NCBI GenBank assembly: GCA_041662605.1
Contig: JBAZSD010000012.1
Coordinates: 54,614-118,613, forward strand
From: Desulfomonilaceae bacterium
Lineage (GTDB): Bacteria; Desulfobacterota; Desulfomonilia; Desulfomonilales; Desulfomonilaceae
Direction: 5' to 3'
Length of the DNA stretch: 64,000 nucleotides
Positions 26,101 to 33,886 of the stretch are shown here, one piece after another (position 1 is the first letter of the stretch; each line of letters begins with the position of its first letter). Below the pieces are notes generated by a model that saw nothing but the letters and a program-made list of their open reading frames with translations, was not told where the DNA came from and searched no databases. Made by a program: the position numbers and the translations under genes.

Positions 26101-28034
26101 AATACAGTTCGGTCCTTTTTAGAACGGTATTGGTTGATTCATCTACTGACATAAGAACCGCTATACGAAGTTCAATGGACAGGAGTAAAAAACCGGTTCA
26201 ACTCATATGCAGAAATGAAGAACTGTACACTCTCCAAGGTAAGGTGGCTCCATTTCTGTTTGAAACCGCCAATAGGAAAATCGAAATCGGCGAGAATGAT
26301 GTTGTTTTAATTTCAGGAGGGCTTTCCGGAGTGTCCGCAGAACTTGGGAGAGCTTTCGGGCCGTTTGGTCCAAAGTTGATCTTCATTGGTCGGACATCCA
26401 TAGACAGCAGATCCAGCAATTACGTTAATGACCAAAAGACGTCCTTGACCCTCAAAGCCCTTGAAGAACTCCAAGCAGGCGGCCTCAGATCTTATTACTA
26501 TCAACTGGATGTGACAGATTCGGGTTCAATTCAAAAAGTTCTGGATAGAATTCAGAAGGAACACGGCAAAATAACTGGTGTGATTTATGGCGCCGGCCTA
26601 TTGAAGGACAATTTTATCAATCGAATGCCAACAAAAGATTTTTCCTCTGTCGTCAACGTAAAATTTCTCGGAGCGCTAAATCTTTTCAACGCGTTGGACA
26701 AAACATCGCTCAAGTTTTTTGTAGCTCTTTCATCGGCAGCGGCCATCCAGGGAAACCCCGGACAGGCTAATTACGCAGCGGCTAACAGGATGATGTCAGC
26801 ATTTATAAGGGGCCAAAGAAGTATTCATCCCAAGATCCAGCTCAAGGCGCTCATGCTGCCCCCGATCGAGGGAGCCGGTATGGCTGAAAACGCTGAAACC
26901 AAGGAACTGATGCGCCGGATGAATGCGTCGTACATTTCACTTGAAGAATTGCGCGGAATGTTTTTACGAGAACTATTCATCGCTTCCAAAAAAGATTCGT
27001 GGTCTCTCTTTATGAAGAACCTTCCGTGTTTGAGTTCCGCTCCCCTGGATACTCAAGTAGAAAATTCAGATGAAACTGTTATCGATATCGGGTCAGTAGA
27101 TTTCAGAAAAGCGGATTTCCCAATGCTGGACTCAGTACCGGATCTAGACATGGATAAAGGTTCTCTGAAGGCATTAAGATTTTTCGATCAACAAAAAGAC
27201 CCTTGGGTGGTGGATCACAAGCCTTTCAAGTTCATGAAACACCCTATAGTATCTGCGATCATGGCCGTTGAAACATTTATGGAGGCTTCCAAGACATTAT
27301 TTCCGTTTTTGAACGTTGTAGGCCTGAAAGAAGCCCGTTTCCTTGACGTTATAGAATGCCCGCCGCATAAATCTGTAGAAAGCCAAATTTTTGTGGCAAA
27401 GGTTTTGGAAGAACGTGGAACAATCATTTGTGACGCTATAATGTGCGCTCAAAAGGGCAAGTCTGGAAAGACGATTGAAAAGACTCATCCAAACTTCAAG
27501 GCTCAGATAATAATGGCTGGAAACGCTATTACCCCAGCCAGATCTTTTGAGGGGTTTCCTGTTCGACCGGACGAGTTGGACACAAGATCGATGGAACATG
27601 ACGAAGTCATGGAGTGGTATTCTGATCGCTCCGATCTCAAAGGACGGTATCGGGTCATGGAAAGGTTTTACGGAACCGGACCTGATTGTATCAAAGGAGA
27701 GTTTACTTACAGGCATTCCCACGATTTTGCCAAACCTCTGCGAACTGTATACCAGTTTTCCCCGTACCTTTTTGAAGCGTTTATGCATTTGATCAACTTT
27801 TATCTTGCGATGCGGGACGATCATGACAAGCGATCGCTTATTCCCTTTGGAATTAATGAACTGCGTTGTTTTCGCAAGATAGAGGATGGCGAACGGATTG
27901 TCGTGGAAGCGCGTAAAAAATCAGGTGATGAAAAAGGAGTGATGTGGGACGCGTTGGGACTGGACGCAAGTGGATCAGTAGTAATGTATTCCAAGGGTAT
28001 AAAGATGATATGGATATCTGGTTTAGGAACCTGA
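20139..28034 (+). CDS. Single-chain iterative polyketide/fatty-acid-type synthase with N-terminal flavin enoyl-reductase barrels
   Basis: This 2,631-residue multienzyme reads: a degenerate NPD-like TIM barrel (about 10-215), a second barrel of FabK/PfaD type (about 350-690) with GHESGGHVG (480-488) and IIFAGGFF, a KS (about 721-1180; Cys924 in SAACATS, His1065, His1101), an AT (about 1277-1570; FPGQGSHYAGMG, Ser1364 in GHSLGE), a helical linker, one ACP (about 1722-1798; candidate Ser1756 in DLAIRSSRL), a pseudo-KR (about 1820-2045), a KR (about 2051-2250; GGLSGVS, Ser2199, Tyr2212) and a C-terminal DH-like double hotdog (about 2345-2610; His2360). No thioesterase is present. It should extend acyl chains with full reduction by KR, DH and barrel ER. 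AAGGG precedes the ATG. The PPTase gene starts 1 base after its stop. Confidence 0.9.
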   Translation: MSVTCDQASLIFLFQANNITSSLINTAKDLNVRVAFDLGSENPSLYQSLLLVADASQDVVDLKISPCVLSDPKLVTTLNEIDVRRIWLDMEPVGALEDKNSIFKQIAELASDFEIIPILSDLGSIRKIIKDHPDIRNIAIKGNEAAGFAGSETLLTLFSTVSSLLKQSNSPANIFIWGGISFPEVAAAFLACGAKGIVFESLHWLTDMVNLDEDFKKRIENIRPDHTELIGANLDVYLRVFNKGNSTSVKDLKDFAGSLCGAEIRDEQRISFIRHVLKNLTHPLKSKFGKDELIPLGTEATFAASFVRRYGFFTEQAIEKFSKDIEKCLSTAPERAVSFVKSPTAEKMGTEYPFIQGAMSWITDSMEFASGILESGALPTLALGLMDSNTLNSKFSDLQNHLGDRPYAVNIITLSENPFRDEQVEWVKSKKPRFVVIAAGEPSNARGFISDGIEAIYIAPNEELLRLALENGIKFVVLEGHESGGHVGVHSTVTLVQAALDLKSRRPELFKDSTIIFAGGFFNRLTSVIASIMGADGLQMGTVYLASKEIVETGALSRIYQKRILEAQPGSTIVTGESAGLRVRSLKTPKIEAICSLERDFATGSENESSFRRKIETLSAGSLFIAAKGMNKPDGEKLAESEIMKQGQFMSGACAGGINVQLSLRQIHENLAFGAPNDVLPARVSLRPDYSEPLSNKQSSFSFSSHQTSTTRGSNTGTNGFERIAITGMSVVNSLGASPLEIIQASLALKSGVTPVPSTKWNHEAFFSSKPRASEKTYCRYGAFQNLEVSRKELGIPPQDFRTMAEATKITLWLAKNAILESNILESNIPRERIGVLISQNSGEAASTLEQMIIRGCSEKILSDIKRALNLTPDQEALVSEEIKQKRMGVDDTTLLGRLNCSAGGFICNKYGFMGPSFSVSAACATSLVALYSAYQMIRNGIIDAAVVGGGEELLTPMHFLEFSALGALAGLSGANKSPAEASRPFDADRDGMVLGEGGAMIVIERESIALKRGANISAFITSMGASNNNLGMVESSRATQEIAIRASFKDCSYGPESVDLIECHATSTKQGDVEEVQGLKSIFNSGRPPVLTSFKSQIGHTLGASGLNSLIRGVMAMRSKVFSPTINYCKPDPEIGMESAGFRVMSEPSDWPLSNGNPRRFQVNAFGFGGSNYVVQIEESQNQEAVRFSPSPEKLKISVDKRPIVKAPDGIHFFRSSIAGETYRIAVIAESEAAAVEMIQNEDLISGEGAIGGKRLKVLARQGIHIGSSNAPIPRMAFVFPGQGSHYAGMGHELYNNFPVIREWMNRAADVAEFDILKLLFYDKEEDLQKTRWQQPALFTLEYALVQHLISLGARATALAGHSLGELTALCLAGVYSFEDGFRIVNKRAVCMDKACKMNVDPGIMVACDAPLDVVDQILSEAKNVYITNINSPRQIVIGGATEESKEISARLKEMGYRSTVLRVSMAFHSPIMRCIHDELREFIDTVDFHPPQIPVISNTTMKPFPDDAEEIKGIVMAHLESPVHWLQNAKTLWNEFDVRLFVEVGPREVLSNLIQDTIEEAPCIQTCLPSAESLMCKTAVAQLYSKGILPIDNARDLTDDLYRGSQFEAVENHKERPVERTVNSRVSIQTDLKEIIQKEINSFVIETFGRFIRPSILRQIRTIKDPKFSEADLDRILGNSFGALSTPSLIETPYNQTQLTIAQQEPMRSAAPEPESSAPDTTETIIRIIMEVTGYDRDEIEPHMDLREDLAIRSSRLPVIMDAVESRFKIKIELEDFMDVRTIKDLSDRLDMVVSRKAPSIAKNASVDSEIEETEILETPKEILKRLTFSEVPLTGDSFQPLELSPMDSVIVVGPSSSEEFCRNVGDVFRRDYGVRIDHFFFGLSQSDKDENIVDLLSDSGLMEIKDTIRDSESPAGIVFVTDEAFEARFSETATLTNFLTGFFSLLQQFIQKPSKKMSVYLQSGGDSPSAFMEAVTGIFLSSALEYSSVLFRTVLVDSSTDIRTAIRSSMDRSKKPVQLICRNEELYTLQGKVAPFLFETANRKIEIGENDVVLISGGLSGVSAELGRAFGPFGPKLIFIGRTSIDSRSSNYVNDQKTSLTLKALEELQAGGLRSYYYQLDVTDSGSIQKVLDRIQKEHGKITGVIYGAGLLKDNFINRMPTKDFSSVVNVKFLGALNLFNALDKTSLKFFVALSSAAAIQGNPGQANYAAANRMMSAFIRGQRSIHPKIQLKALMLPPIEGAGMAENAETKELMRRMNASYISLEELRGMFLRELFIASKKDSWSLFMKNLPCLSSAPLDTQVENSDETVIDIGSVDFRKADFPMLDSVPDLDMDKGSLKALRFFDQQKDPWVVDHKPFKFMKHPIVSAIMAVETFMEASKTLFPFLNVVGLKEARFLDVIECPPHKSVESQIFVAKVLEERGTIICDAIMCAQKGKSGKTIEKTHPNFKAQIIMAGNAITPARSFEGFPVRPDELDTRSMEHDEVMEWYSDRSDLKGRYRVMERFYGTGPDCIKGEFTYRHSHDFAKPLRTVYQFSPYLFEAFMHLINFYLAMRDDHDKRSLIPFGINELRCFRKIEDGERIVVEARKKSGDEKGVMWDALGLDASGSVVMYSKGIKMIWISGLGT

Positions 28035-28035
28035 A

Positions 28036-28788
28036 ATGAGGGGCGCCGAGCGGAAATTGGATGAAAACCGTTCAGGAGAATTTTGCTCTTTGCGGCAGGA
28101 CGTCTTTTACACTAGTGTCAGGCATAAGTCTGTTAACCCCGGGAGCGAGTCTCGTGGAGAAATCAAGCGGCTCGTTGCCCGTAGTCTGATGGCGTTCGCT
28201 ATTGAGAGAGGTATGCTAAGAGCGAATTCTTATGAATTGGATGATCGAATTCTGGACATTCAGAAAGACAGTCTAGGTAGACCGACTCTTAAAGGTTTCA
28301 AAAATGAGAATTGGTCGATTTCATTTTCATATGGGCGCGAGAAATTATGGGGGGCCATATGCTACGGGAATTTAAATTGTGGAATCGACGTCGCGTATCC
28401 CGAAGAATTCACAAAGTCCTACCCTTTTCATAGAGCGTTCAGTGACTCGGAATTGTATCTTCTGTCGTCTTCACTGGATCTTAATGCTATCGAGTCCGCT
28501 GCGTTTGCATGGTCGGCCAAAGAGTCAGTAGTCAAAGCGCTAGGAGTCGGGTTTCATTTCTGTGATCCACTTGATCTGGAAGTGACTGATGTTCAATCAT
28601 TCGGGCGGTATTTTGAGGCTAGGCTAGGTTTAACGGTCAAACCCAAATTAAAGGCCACTCTAAATGGCTTCACGGTCTTTAAGACCATGGTACGCCATGA
28701 TGAAAACGGATTTCTATCCTTAAGCGCGACCGCTATTTCGAATAATCAAGTCCATTCTGAGGGCTTGGAGCGTTCCATCGTGATGTAG
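28036..28788 (+). CDS. Sfp-type 4'-phosphopantetheinyl transferase
   Basis: This enzyme should load the phosphopantetheine arm of CoA onto the ACP of the adjacent synthase. In its 250 residues the family motifs are in order: WSISFSYG, the Mg-binding GIDVA (116-120), FSDSE (135-139) and WSAKESVVKALG (159-170) with the Lys-Glu pair. The first 40 residues and the last 30 are not conserved. The ATG begins 1 base after the synthase stop codon, so the two are almost certainly cotranscribed and coupled. A dedicated transferase fits an ACP whose recognition motif is unusual. Confidence 0.92.
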   Translation: MRGAERKLDENRSGEFCSLRQDVFYTSVRHKSVNPGSESRGEIKRLVARSLMAFAIERGMLRANSYELDDRILDIQKDSLGRPTLKGFKNENWSISFSYGREKLWGAICYGNLNCGIDVAYPEEFTKSYPFHRAFSDSELYLLSSSLDLNAIESAAFAWSAKESVVKALGVGFHFCDPLDLEVTDVQSFGRYFEARLGLTVKPKLKATLNGFTVFKTMVRHDENGFLSLSATAISNNQVHSEGLERSIVM

Positions 28789-28800
28789 GCTAACAGTTTA

Positions 28801-30357
28801 ATGAGAGTACTTCTGATAAACAGCAACAGAAAAGGAGATATGCTGGCCGCCGCGCCAATTGGTCTCTGTTATGTGGCTTCCGCCGTAGAGGCCGCTGGCC
28901 ATTCGGTGAAGACGCTGGATTTATGTTTTGCAGGCAAGAGAGTACTTTCCGAAGTAAGCAATTTAGTAGAGTCGTTTGCGCCCGATGTTGTCGGGGTTTC
29001 TGTCAGGAACATAGACAATACGAACATGCTTCACTCAATCTCCTATCTTCCTGACGCAGCCGGTTTGATGGAGCATTTAAGACTGATAACGGCAAGCCCT
29101 GTCGTGATTGGTGGATCTGCCGCAAGTTTGGCTCCAGAAGCCATTCTGAGGTTCTTGAAGGCCGATTACATTGTTGTTTCGGATGGTGAAGAGCCCTTTC
29201 AGCGCTTACTCAAATGTTTGGAAGACCACAAAAACCCCTCGGGAATACCCGGTGTGGGAATGCTGATTAACGGATCGTTTCATCTCACTCCGCCTGTTCT
29301 TAATGGGTTTGACGGCAAAGCGCCCGATATAGGCCGATGGGTCGATACTTCACTATACCGAAAAATAGGCGCGGCTTATAACATCCAGACCAAAAGAGGC
29401 TGCAGGAAGCGCTGCGTTTATTGCACCTACAATCAGTCCCTTGAAGGGGGTCGGTTAAGGTTGAGAGATCCGATAGATGTAGTAGACGAAATAGAGGACG
29501 CCCTCAAAAAGTACCGACCAAATTGTTTTGAATTTGTAGATTCGGTTTTTAACGACCCGATCGAGCATTCGAGAGCGATTCTTGAAGAAATAATCAGGCG
29601 GCCCTGGAAGGCCTTGTTCACGGCAATGGGTGTTCACCCAAAGGGGCTTGACCGAGAATACCTCGATTTGATGTGGAGAGCCGGTTTCAGGTCTTTAATG
29701 ATCACTCCGGAGTCCGCTTCAGACAAAATGTTGGACTCATATAGAAAAGGATTTACAAAGCAAGACGTCCTCAATGCCGCGGAAGCGCTGAATCGGACGG
29801 CTTTCGCTGTCTGGTGGTTTTTCATGATAGGTGGGCCTGGAGAGACAAATGAAACGTTGAAAGAATCTCTGGATTTTGTGCTGACTAATCTTCAGAAAAG
29901 GGGGCGCGCCGTAACTCATGTAGCTCAATTCTTCTTCGGCGTGAGATTATATCCGGGCACTGATTTGTGGAAGATGGCTCAAGAGCAGGGATTCGTCAAT
30001 GGGACTCCCAATCCCCTTGAACAGGCGTGGTATTTGTCAGAGGAACTTGATCTTGATAAAGCGTTGTCCCAGATGCTTGGGGCCGCTGCAATATGTCCAG
30101 AGGTCTACCTTGGATTTGATGAACGACTGTTGGCCTTTTCCAGGACTATCGTAGCAGTTTGTCGTCTTTTGCGTTTGAAAGGGCCATACTGGAAATACAT
30201 GAGGTTTGGTAACGTAATAGGAATCAAGACAGGAATAAGGTTCATTTTTAAACCACGAGACGCTTCAGGTTTGATAAGGAAGGCTCTCATCAGGCAATCT
30301 TATTCCGGCCCTCTTTTGAATAAACTTCAAGAACCGTTGATAGCCCTGGATAGTTGA
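28801..30357 (+). CDS. B12-binding domain radical SAM enzyme
   Basis: This 518-residue enzyme has an N-terminal cobalamin-binding Rossmann domain (about 1-140; PIGLCYVASAVEAAGH, APDVVGVSVRN, VVIGGSAASLAPEA), without the DxHxxG cobalt-ligand motif, and a radical SAM core with the cluster motif CRKRCVYC (Cys201, 205, 208). FMIGGPGET (341-349) belongs to the SAM-binding region. The C-terminal ~120 residues are less conserved. Many such class B proteins methylate unreactive carbons or rearrange lipids and natural products. Twelve bases separate it from the PPTase, so a role in tailoring the synthase product is a reasonable inference. The ribosome site before ATG 28801 is weak. Confidence 0.88.
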   Translation: MRVLLINSNRKGDMLAAAPIGLCYVASAVEAAGHSVKTLDLCFAGKRVLSEVSNLVESFAPDVVGVSVRNIDNTNMLHSISYLPDAAGLMEHLRLITASPVVIGGSAASLAPEAILRFLKADYIVVSDGEEPFQRLLKCLEDHKNPSGIPGVGMLINGSFHLTPPVLNGFDGKAPDIGRWVDTSLYRKIGAAYNIQTKRGCRKRCVYCTYNQSLEGGRLRLRDPIDVVDEIEDALKKYRPNCFEFVDSVFNDPIEHSRAILEEIIRRPWKALFTAMGVHPKGLDREYLDLMWRAGFRSLMITPESASDKMLDSYRKGFTKQDVLNAAEALNRTAFAVWWFFMIGGPGETNETLKESLDFVLTNLQKRGRAVTHVAQFFFGVRLYPGTDLWKMAQEQGFVNGTPNPLEQAWYLSEELDLDKALSQMLGAAAICPEVYLGFDERLLAFSRTIVAVCRLLRLKGPYWKYMRFGNVIGIKTGIRFIFKPRDASGLIRKALIRQSYSGPLLNKLQEPLIALDS

Positions 30358-30498
30358 ATCAAAGTCAATCTTCTTGATTGTCATTCCATTTCTCTCAAAC
30401 CATGATGTTTTTTTCAGAAATTTCTTGCCTTTTTTGTTCATGCTGTTTTAATGTATTTTCAGATTAGTGATTTTTTTTAACTACTTGGGAGGGTGTGT

Positions 30499-30786
30499 AT
30501 GACGCTTACCAAAGCTGATATAGCAAAAAAGATTGCGGATGACTGTGGTTTTATGAAAGGGGAAGCAACCGAGATTGTGGAAAAACTCCTCGACATAGTC
30601 AAAGATTGCTTAATCGATGGGGAAGATGTGATGATTTCTGGGTTTGGAAAGTGGACTGTCAAGGGGAAAAATTCCCGACGAGGTAGAAACCCTCAAACTG
30701 GAGCTGAGTTGATTCTTGACGCCCGCAAAGTAGTTACCTGGAAATATTCTCCGGTCCTTAAGAAATCCGTGAACGTACCCGCCTAG
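30499..30786 (+). CDS. ihfA: HU/IHF-family DNA-binding protein, IHF alpha-like
   Basis: This 95-residue nucleoid protein bends DNA in replication, transcription and recombination. It reads MTLTKADIAKKIADDCG, then the EIVEKLLDIVKDCL helix, GEDVMISGFGKWTVKGK and SRRGRNPQTGAEL, the beta-arm with its conserved Arg-Asn-Pro, and a C-terminal helix. IHF alpha features (FGKWTV, NPQTG) outweigh HU ones, so I use ihfA with some reserve. The ATG at 30499 has GGAGG 5 bases before it; a GTG two codons earlier is too close. It sits 140 bases after the radical SAM gene and may be separately transcribed. Confidence 0.88.
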   Translation: MTLTKADIAKKIADDCGFMKGEATEIVEKLLDIVKDCLIDGEDVMISGFGKWTVKGKNSRRGRNPQTGAELILDARKVVTWKYSPVLKKSVNVPA

Positions 30787-30893
30787 AAAATCCGCCAACA
30801 TACATTTGGGACTGTTCCTGCGTGTCTGTTCACCTCAAATCGCCTTTTTGACAGATTTGGGACGAACAGGCCCGTAATAGGGACAACAATTTT

Positions 30894-32312
30894 TTGAGCT
30901 GGGAAATCTTGACTTCTCGATCAGGAAATTCCAATCCGATATCAAGAGCTTTCCGGAATGTGCTGGAGGGTTATGCGGAAGTTCTGCGGATATCCATCCC
31001 ACTAATCCTTTCCACTTCCTCTTTGACTTTGGCGCTTTTTGTGGATCGGTTGATGCTCTCCTGGCACAGCATTGACTCTGTAGCGGCCGCCACACCCGGA
31101 GGGATAACCTATTTTACAATCTGCTGTTTTTTTCAGGGTACTGCTCAATATACCAACACGCTGGTAGCTCAAAGTCATGGCGCAGGAGACAGTGTCACGC
31201 TGTCGAGGTCGGTCTGGCAAGGGATTCTGTTTTCTTTGTTGGCGCTCCCGCTGCTGATTATGACTATACCTGTGGGCCGGTGGGTGTTGGCCCATACGGG
31301 CCATGAACCGAATATAATCACTCTTGAAAGAGAATACTTTACGATACTTATGTACAGTGGCGTGGCGCTTCCTCTTAATGCAGCGTTTTCGTCCTTTTTC
31401 TCGGGAAGGGGTCGAACTTCGTATGTACTAATTGGCAATCTCATAGGGAATTTAGGAAACATAGTTCTGGACTACGTTTTAATATTCGGGAAGTTTGGTT
31501 TTCCTGAACTGGGAATAAAGGGCGCAGGAATCGCCACGGCTGTGACCAATTTCCTCCCGACCATTTATTGGGCATGGTTATTCTTGGGACCCCGTTATCA
31601 GCCCAAGTATCAGACCAGAAAACAATTCACCTTCGACAGGAAAATCTTTTGCGCCCTCCTAAGATTCGGTCTTCCAGCGGGGACTCAATTTATTCTGGAT
31701 GTCGGATCATTCACGGCTTTTGTCCTGATCGTGGGCAAACTGGGGGCAATAGACCTTGCCGCAACCAATATTGCGCTCAGCATTGAGACATTGTCCTTCT
31801 TACCTATGGTGGGTATGTCGATAGCCACGAGTTCCATAGTAGGTGAATACATAGGCCGAAAACAGATCAACGTAGCGGAAAGGAGGGTGTATTGCTCATT
31901 AGCCCTCGCCTTGTTTTACACGGGCGTCGTCACAGCGTTCTTCTGGATAATACCCGAATTTTTTTTAAATCTTTTCAGGCCCTATCACCAGACGAAATTG
32001 GCTTTCGAGCCCCTGCTTGAAAAAGGTGTGGCCCTGGTTCGGATAATAGGGGCCTACACCCTATTTGACACAGTTTTCATCATATTCAACGGAGCGCTAA
32101 AAGGAGCTGGTGACACGAAGTTTACGATGTGGGCCCAGATCATAGCGTCCTGGGTATTTTTTGTCCCACCTGTTTACATCATGACGACATATCTGGGGTT
32201 GGGAATTTTGGCAGCCTGGTCCTGGCTCTTAATCTACGTCATTTCGATCGGAACTATTTTCTGGTTGAGGTTCAAATCCGGTCACTGGAAGTCGATCAGA
32301 CTATTTAACTGA
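30894..32312 (+). CDS. MATE-family multidrug/metabolite exporter
   Basis: This 472-residue protein has twelve hydrophobic segments and MATE-family character: RISIPLILSTSSLTLALFVDRLMLS in the first helix, and GNLIGNLGNIVLDYVLIFGKFGFPELGIKGAGIATA between helices 5 and 6. MATE pumps use proton or sodium gradients to export cationic drugs or metabolites. The start is uncertain: TTG at 30894 gives the full length but lacks a clear ribosome site, and translation could begin up to about 20 codons later. Its position downstream of the synthase operon and IHF gene could mean product export, but a 107-base gap and the IHF gene intervene. It is convergent with emrB, 7 bases apart. Confidence 0.88.
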   Translation: MSWEILTSRSGNSNPISRAFRNVLEGYAEVLRISIPLILSTSSLTLALFVDRLMLSWHSIDSVAAATPGGITYFTICCFFQGTAQYTNTLVAQSHGAGDSVTLSRSVWQGILFSLLALPLLIMTIPVGRWVLAHTGHEPNIITLEREYFTILMYSGVALPLNAAFSSFFSGRGRTSYVLIGNLIGNLGNIVLDYVLIFGKFGFPELGIKGAGIATAVTNFLPTIYWAWLFLGPRYQPKYQTRKQFTFDRKIFCALLRFGLPAGTQFILDVGSFTAFVLIVGKLGAIDLAATNIALSIETLSFLPMVGMSIATSSIVGEYIGRKQINVAERRVYCSLALALFYTGVVTAFFWIIPEFFLNLFRPYHQTKLAFEPLLEKGVALVRIIGAYTLFDTVFIIFNGALKGAGDTKFTMWAQIIASWVFFVPPVYIMTTYLGLGILAAWSWLLIYVISIGTIFWLRFKSGHWKSIRLFN

Positions 32313-32319
32313 ACTGGCC

Positions 32320-33876
32320 CTACTCCGACGGCATCTCGAATTTTTTACCCACAGGCGGTTTTTGAATGATCCATAAAACTCCCACCAAAACGACAAATAT
32401 TAATGATAGAGCATAGAACACATCGCAATAGGCCATCAATGCGGTTTGCTTGTTGAGCGACTGGTTAATGTAGCCAAGCGCCAGATTGCCATGGTCTGAA
32501 AATGAACCGAGCTTTTCCTGCAACATAAATTTCAATTGATCAAGCCTGTATGTGAAGCCGGGATTGTATACGTCGAAATTCTCAATCAGACGAGATTGAT
32601 GGAACTGTGTTCTCCTTGCCAGGAGAGTTGTAACAAACGCTACTCCAAAGGATGACCCAAGATTTCTAAGCAGATTGAAAATTGCGGAAGCGTTGTTCAG
32701 CTTTTCTTTCGGCACGTAGGCCATCGCTACAAAAGAACATGAAACGAAAATAAATGGCATGCCCACCCCTTGAATAAGGCGTGAAAAGGTAGCTGTCTCT
32801 ATATCTATGTTTAAGTTGAAACCAGACATGTAGTGAAGGCTATAAGCATTGATAAGAAGGCCTACTGCGAGCAAAATCCTAGCGTCCACCCTTTCGGTCG
32901 TCTTTCCCACAAATGGCAGCATGAACAGTGCTATAGCCCCTCCAGGCCCAAGCACCCAGCCTGCCAGATATGCTGTGTACCCCATCAATGTTTGTAAGAA
33001 TAACGGGAGTAAAACGATAGAACCGAAAAAAGCGAAAAAAGCCAAAAACATAACGAAATTACCGGTTGCGAAACTTCTATCCTTGAAGATTCTTAGATCC
33101 ACGATTGGTTGTTCATAATAAAGTTCCCAAAATACCAAAGCTACCAATGAAACAATGGCAGAGGCTGTCAGCAGCACTATTTGGGTAGAGCCGAACCAGT
33201 CTTTGAGTTCACCTTTGTCAAGAACTATCTGAAGGCTTCCCAGACCAACTGTAAGTAGAACCAGTCCTACGTAATCAATCTTTTCTCCTTTTTCTCTTCG
33301 CTCCTGAAACGACGGATCGAATACGAAGCTGGTGATCATGTAAAGGGCTAGCGCTCCTATAGGGATATTTATGTAGAAGATCCAGCGCCAGGAATAATTG
33401 TCAGTCAAATAACCCCCCAGGAGCGGACCCAAAATAGGCCCTACAACAACTCCCATACCAAAGATGCCCATGGCCAGTCCACGCTGGCTTGGTGGATAGG
33501 TTTCGAGGAGTATCGCCTGAGACATCGGCTGAAGTCCTCCGCCACCTATGCCCTGCATAATTCTGAACAGGATCAGCTCGTTCAGGCTGGTGGCTGCGCC
33601 GCATAGGCTCGAACTTATCGTAAACACTATAAGTGAAAGCAGCAGATAGCGTTTTCTCCCGATAAATCTCGCCAACCAGCCGCTCATCGGGATAACGATT
33701 GCATTAGCCACCAAGTACGAGGTTAGGACCCAGGTAACCTCTTCCTGGCCAGCCGCAAGGCTCCCCTGGATATGAGTCAACGAAACGTTGGCTACACTCG
33801 TATCCAGGATCTCGATGAGAGTCGGGATCATGACCGCCAGTGTGATAAGCGCCTTGTTTGTTTGCGGTCCTGGCAT
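32320..33876 (-). CDS. emrB: EmrB/QacA-type major facilitator drug exporter (DHA2 family)
   Basis: This 14-helix MFS pump works with EmrA and an outer-membrane channel to expel hydrophobic compounds. Visible features are motif D1 (EILDTSVANVSLTHIQG), motif A (GWLARFIGRKRYLL), the GIGGGGLQPMSQAILLETYP segment, and motif C (GMGVVVGPILGPLLGGYL), which marks antiporters. Length (518 residues) is normal. It follows emrA by 10 bases on the same strand. No MarR- or TetR-type regulator and no TolC gene are adjacent. Confidence 0.92.
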   Translation of the reverse strand: MPGPQTNKALITLAVMIPTLIEILDTSVANVSLTHIQGSLAAGQEEVTWVLTSYLVANAIVIPMSGWLARFIGRKRYLLLSLIVFTISSSLCGAATSLNELILFRIMQGIGGGGLQPMSQAILLETYPPSQRGLAMGIFGMGVVVGPILGPLLGGYLTDNYSWRWIFYINIPIGALALYMITSFVFDPSFQERREKGEKIDYVGLVLLTVGLGSLQIVLDKGELKDWFGSTQIVLLTASAIVSLVALVFWELYYEQPIVDLRIFKDRSFATGNFVMFLAFFAFFGSIVLLPLFLQTLMGYTAYLAGWVLGPGGAIALFMLPFVGKTTERVDARILLAVGLLINAYSLHYMSGFNLNIDIETATFSRLIQGVGMPFIFVSCSFVAMAYVPKEKLNNASAIFNLLRNLGSSFGVAFVTTLLARRTQFHQSRLIENFDVYNPGFTYRLDQLKFMLQEKLGSFSDHGNLALGYINQSLNKQTALMAYCDVFYALSLIFVVLVGVLWIIQKPPVGKKFEMPSE

Positions 33877-33886
33877 GCCGGTTTTT

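Noticed and set aside
30801..30890. Direct repeat of ATTTGGGAC and CTGTTC/GAACAG complementarity between IHF and MATE genes.
   Set aside because: Too short and too few units to claim an element.
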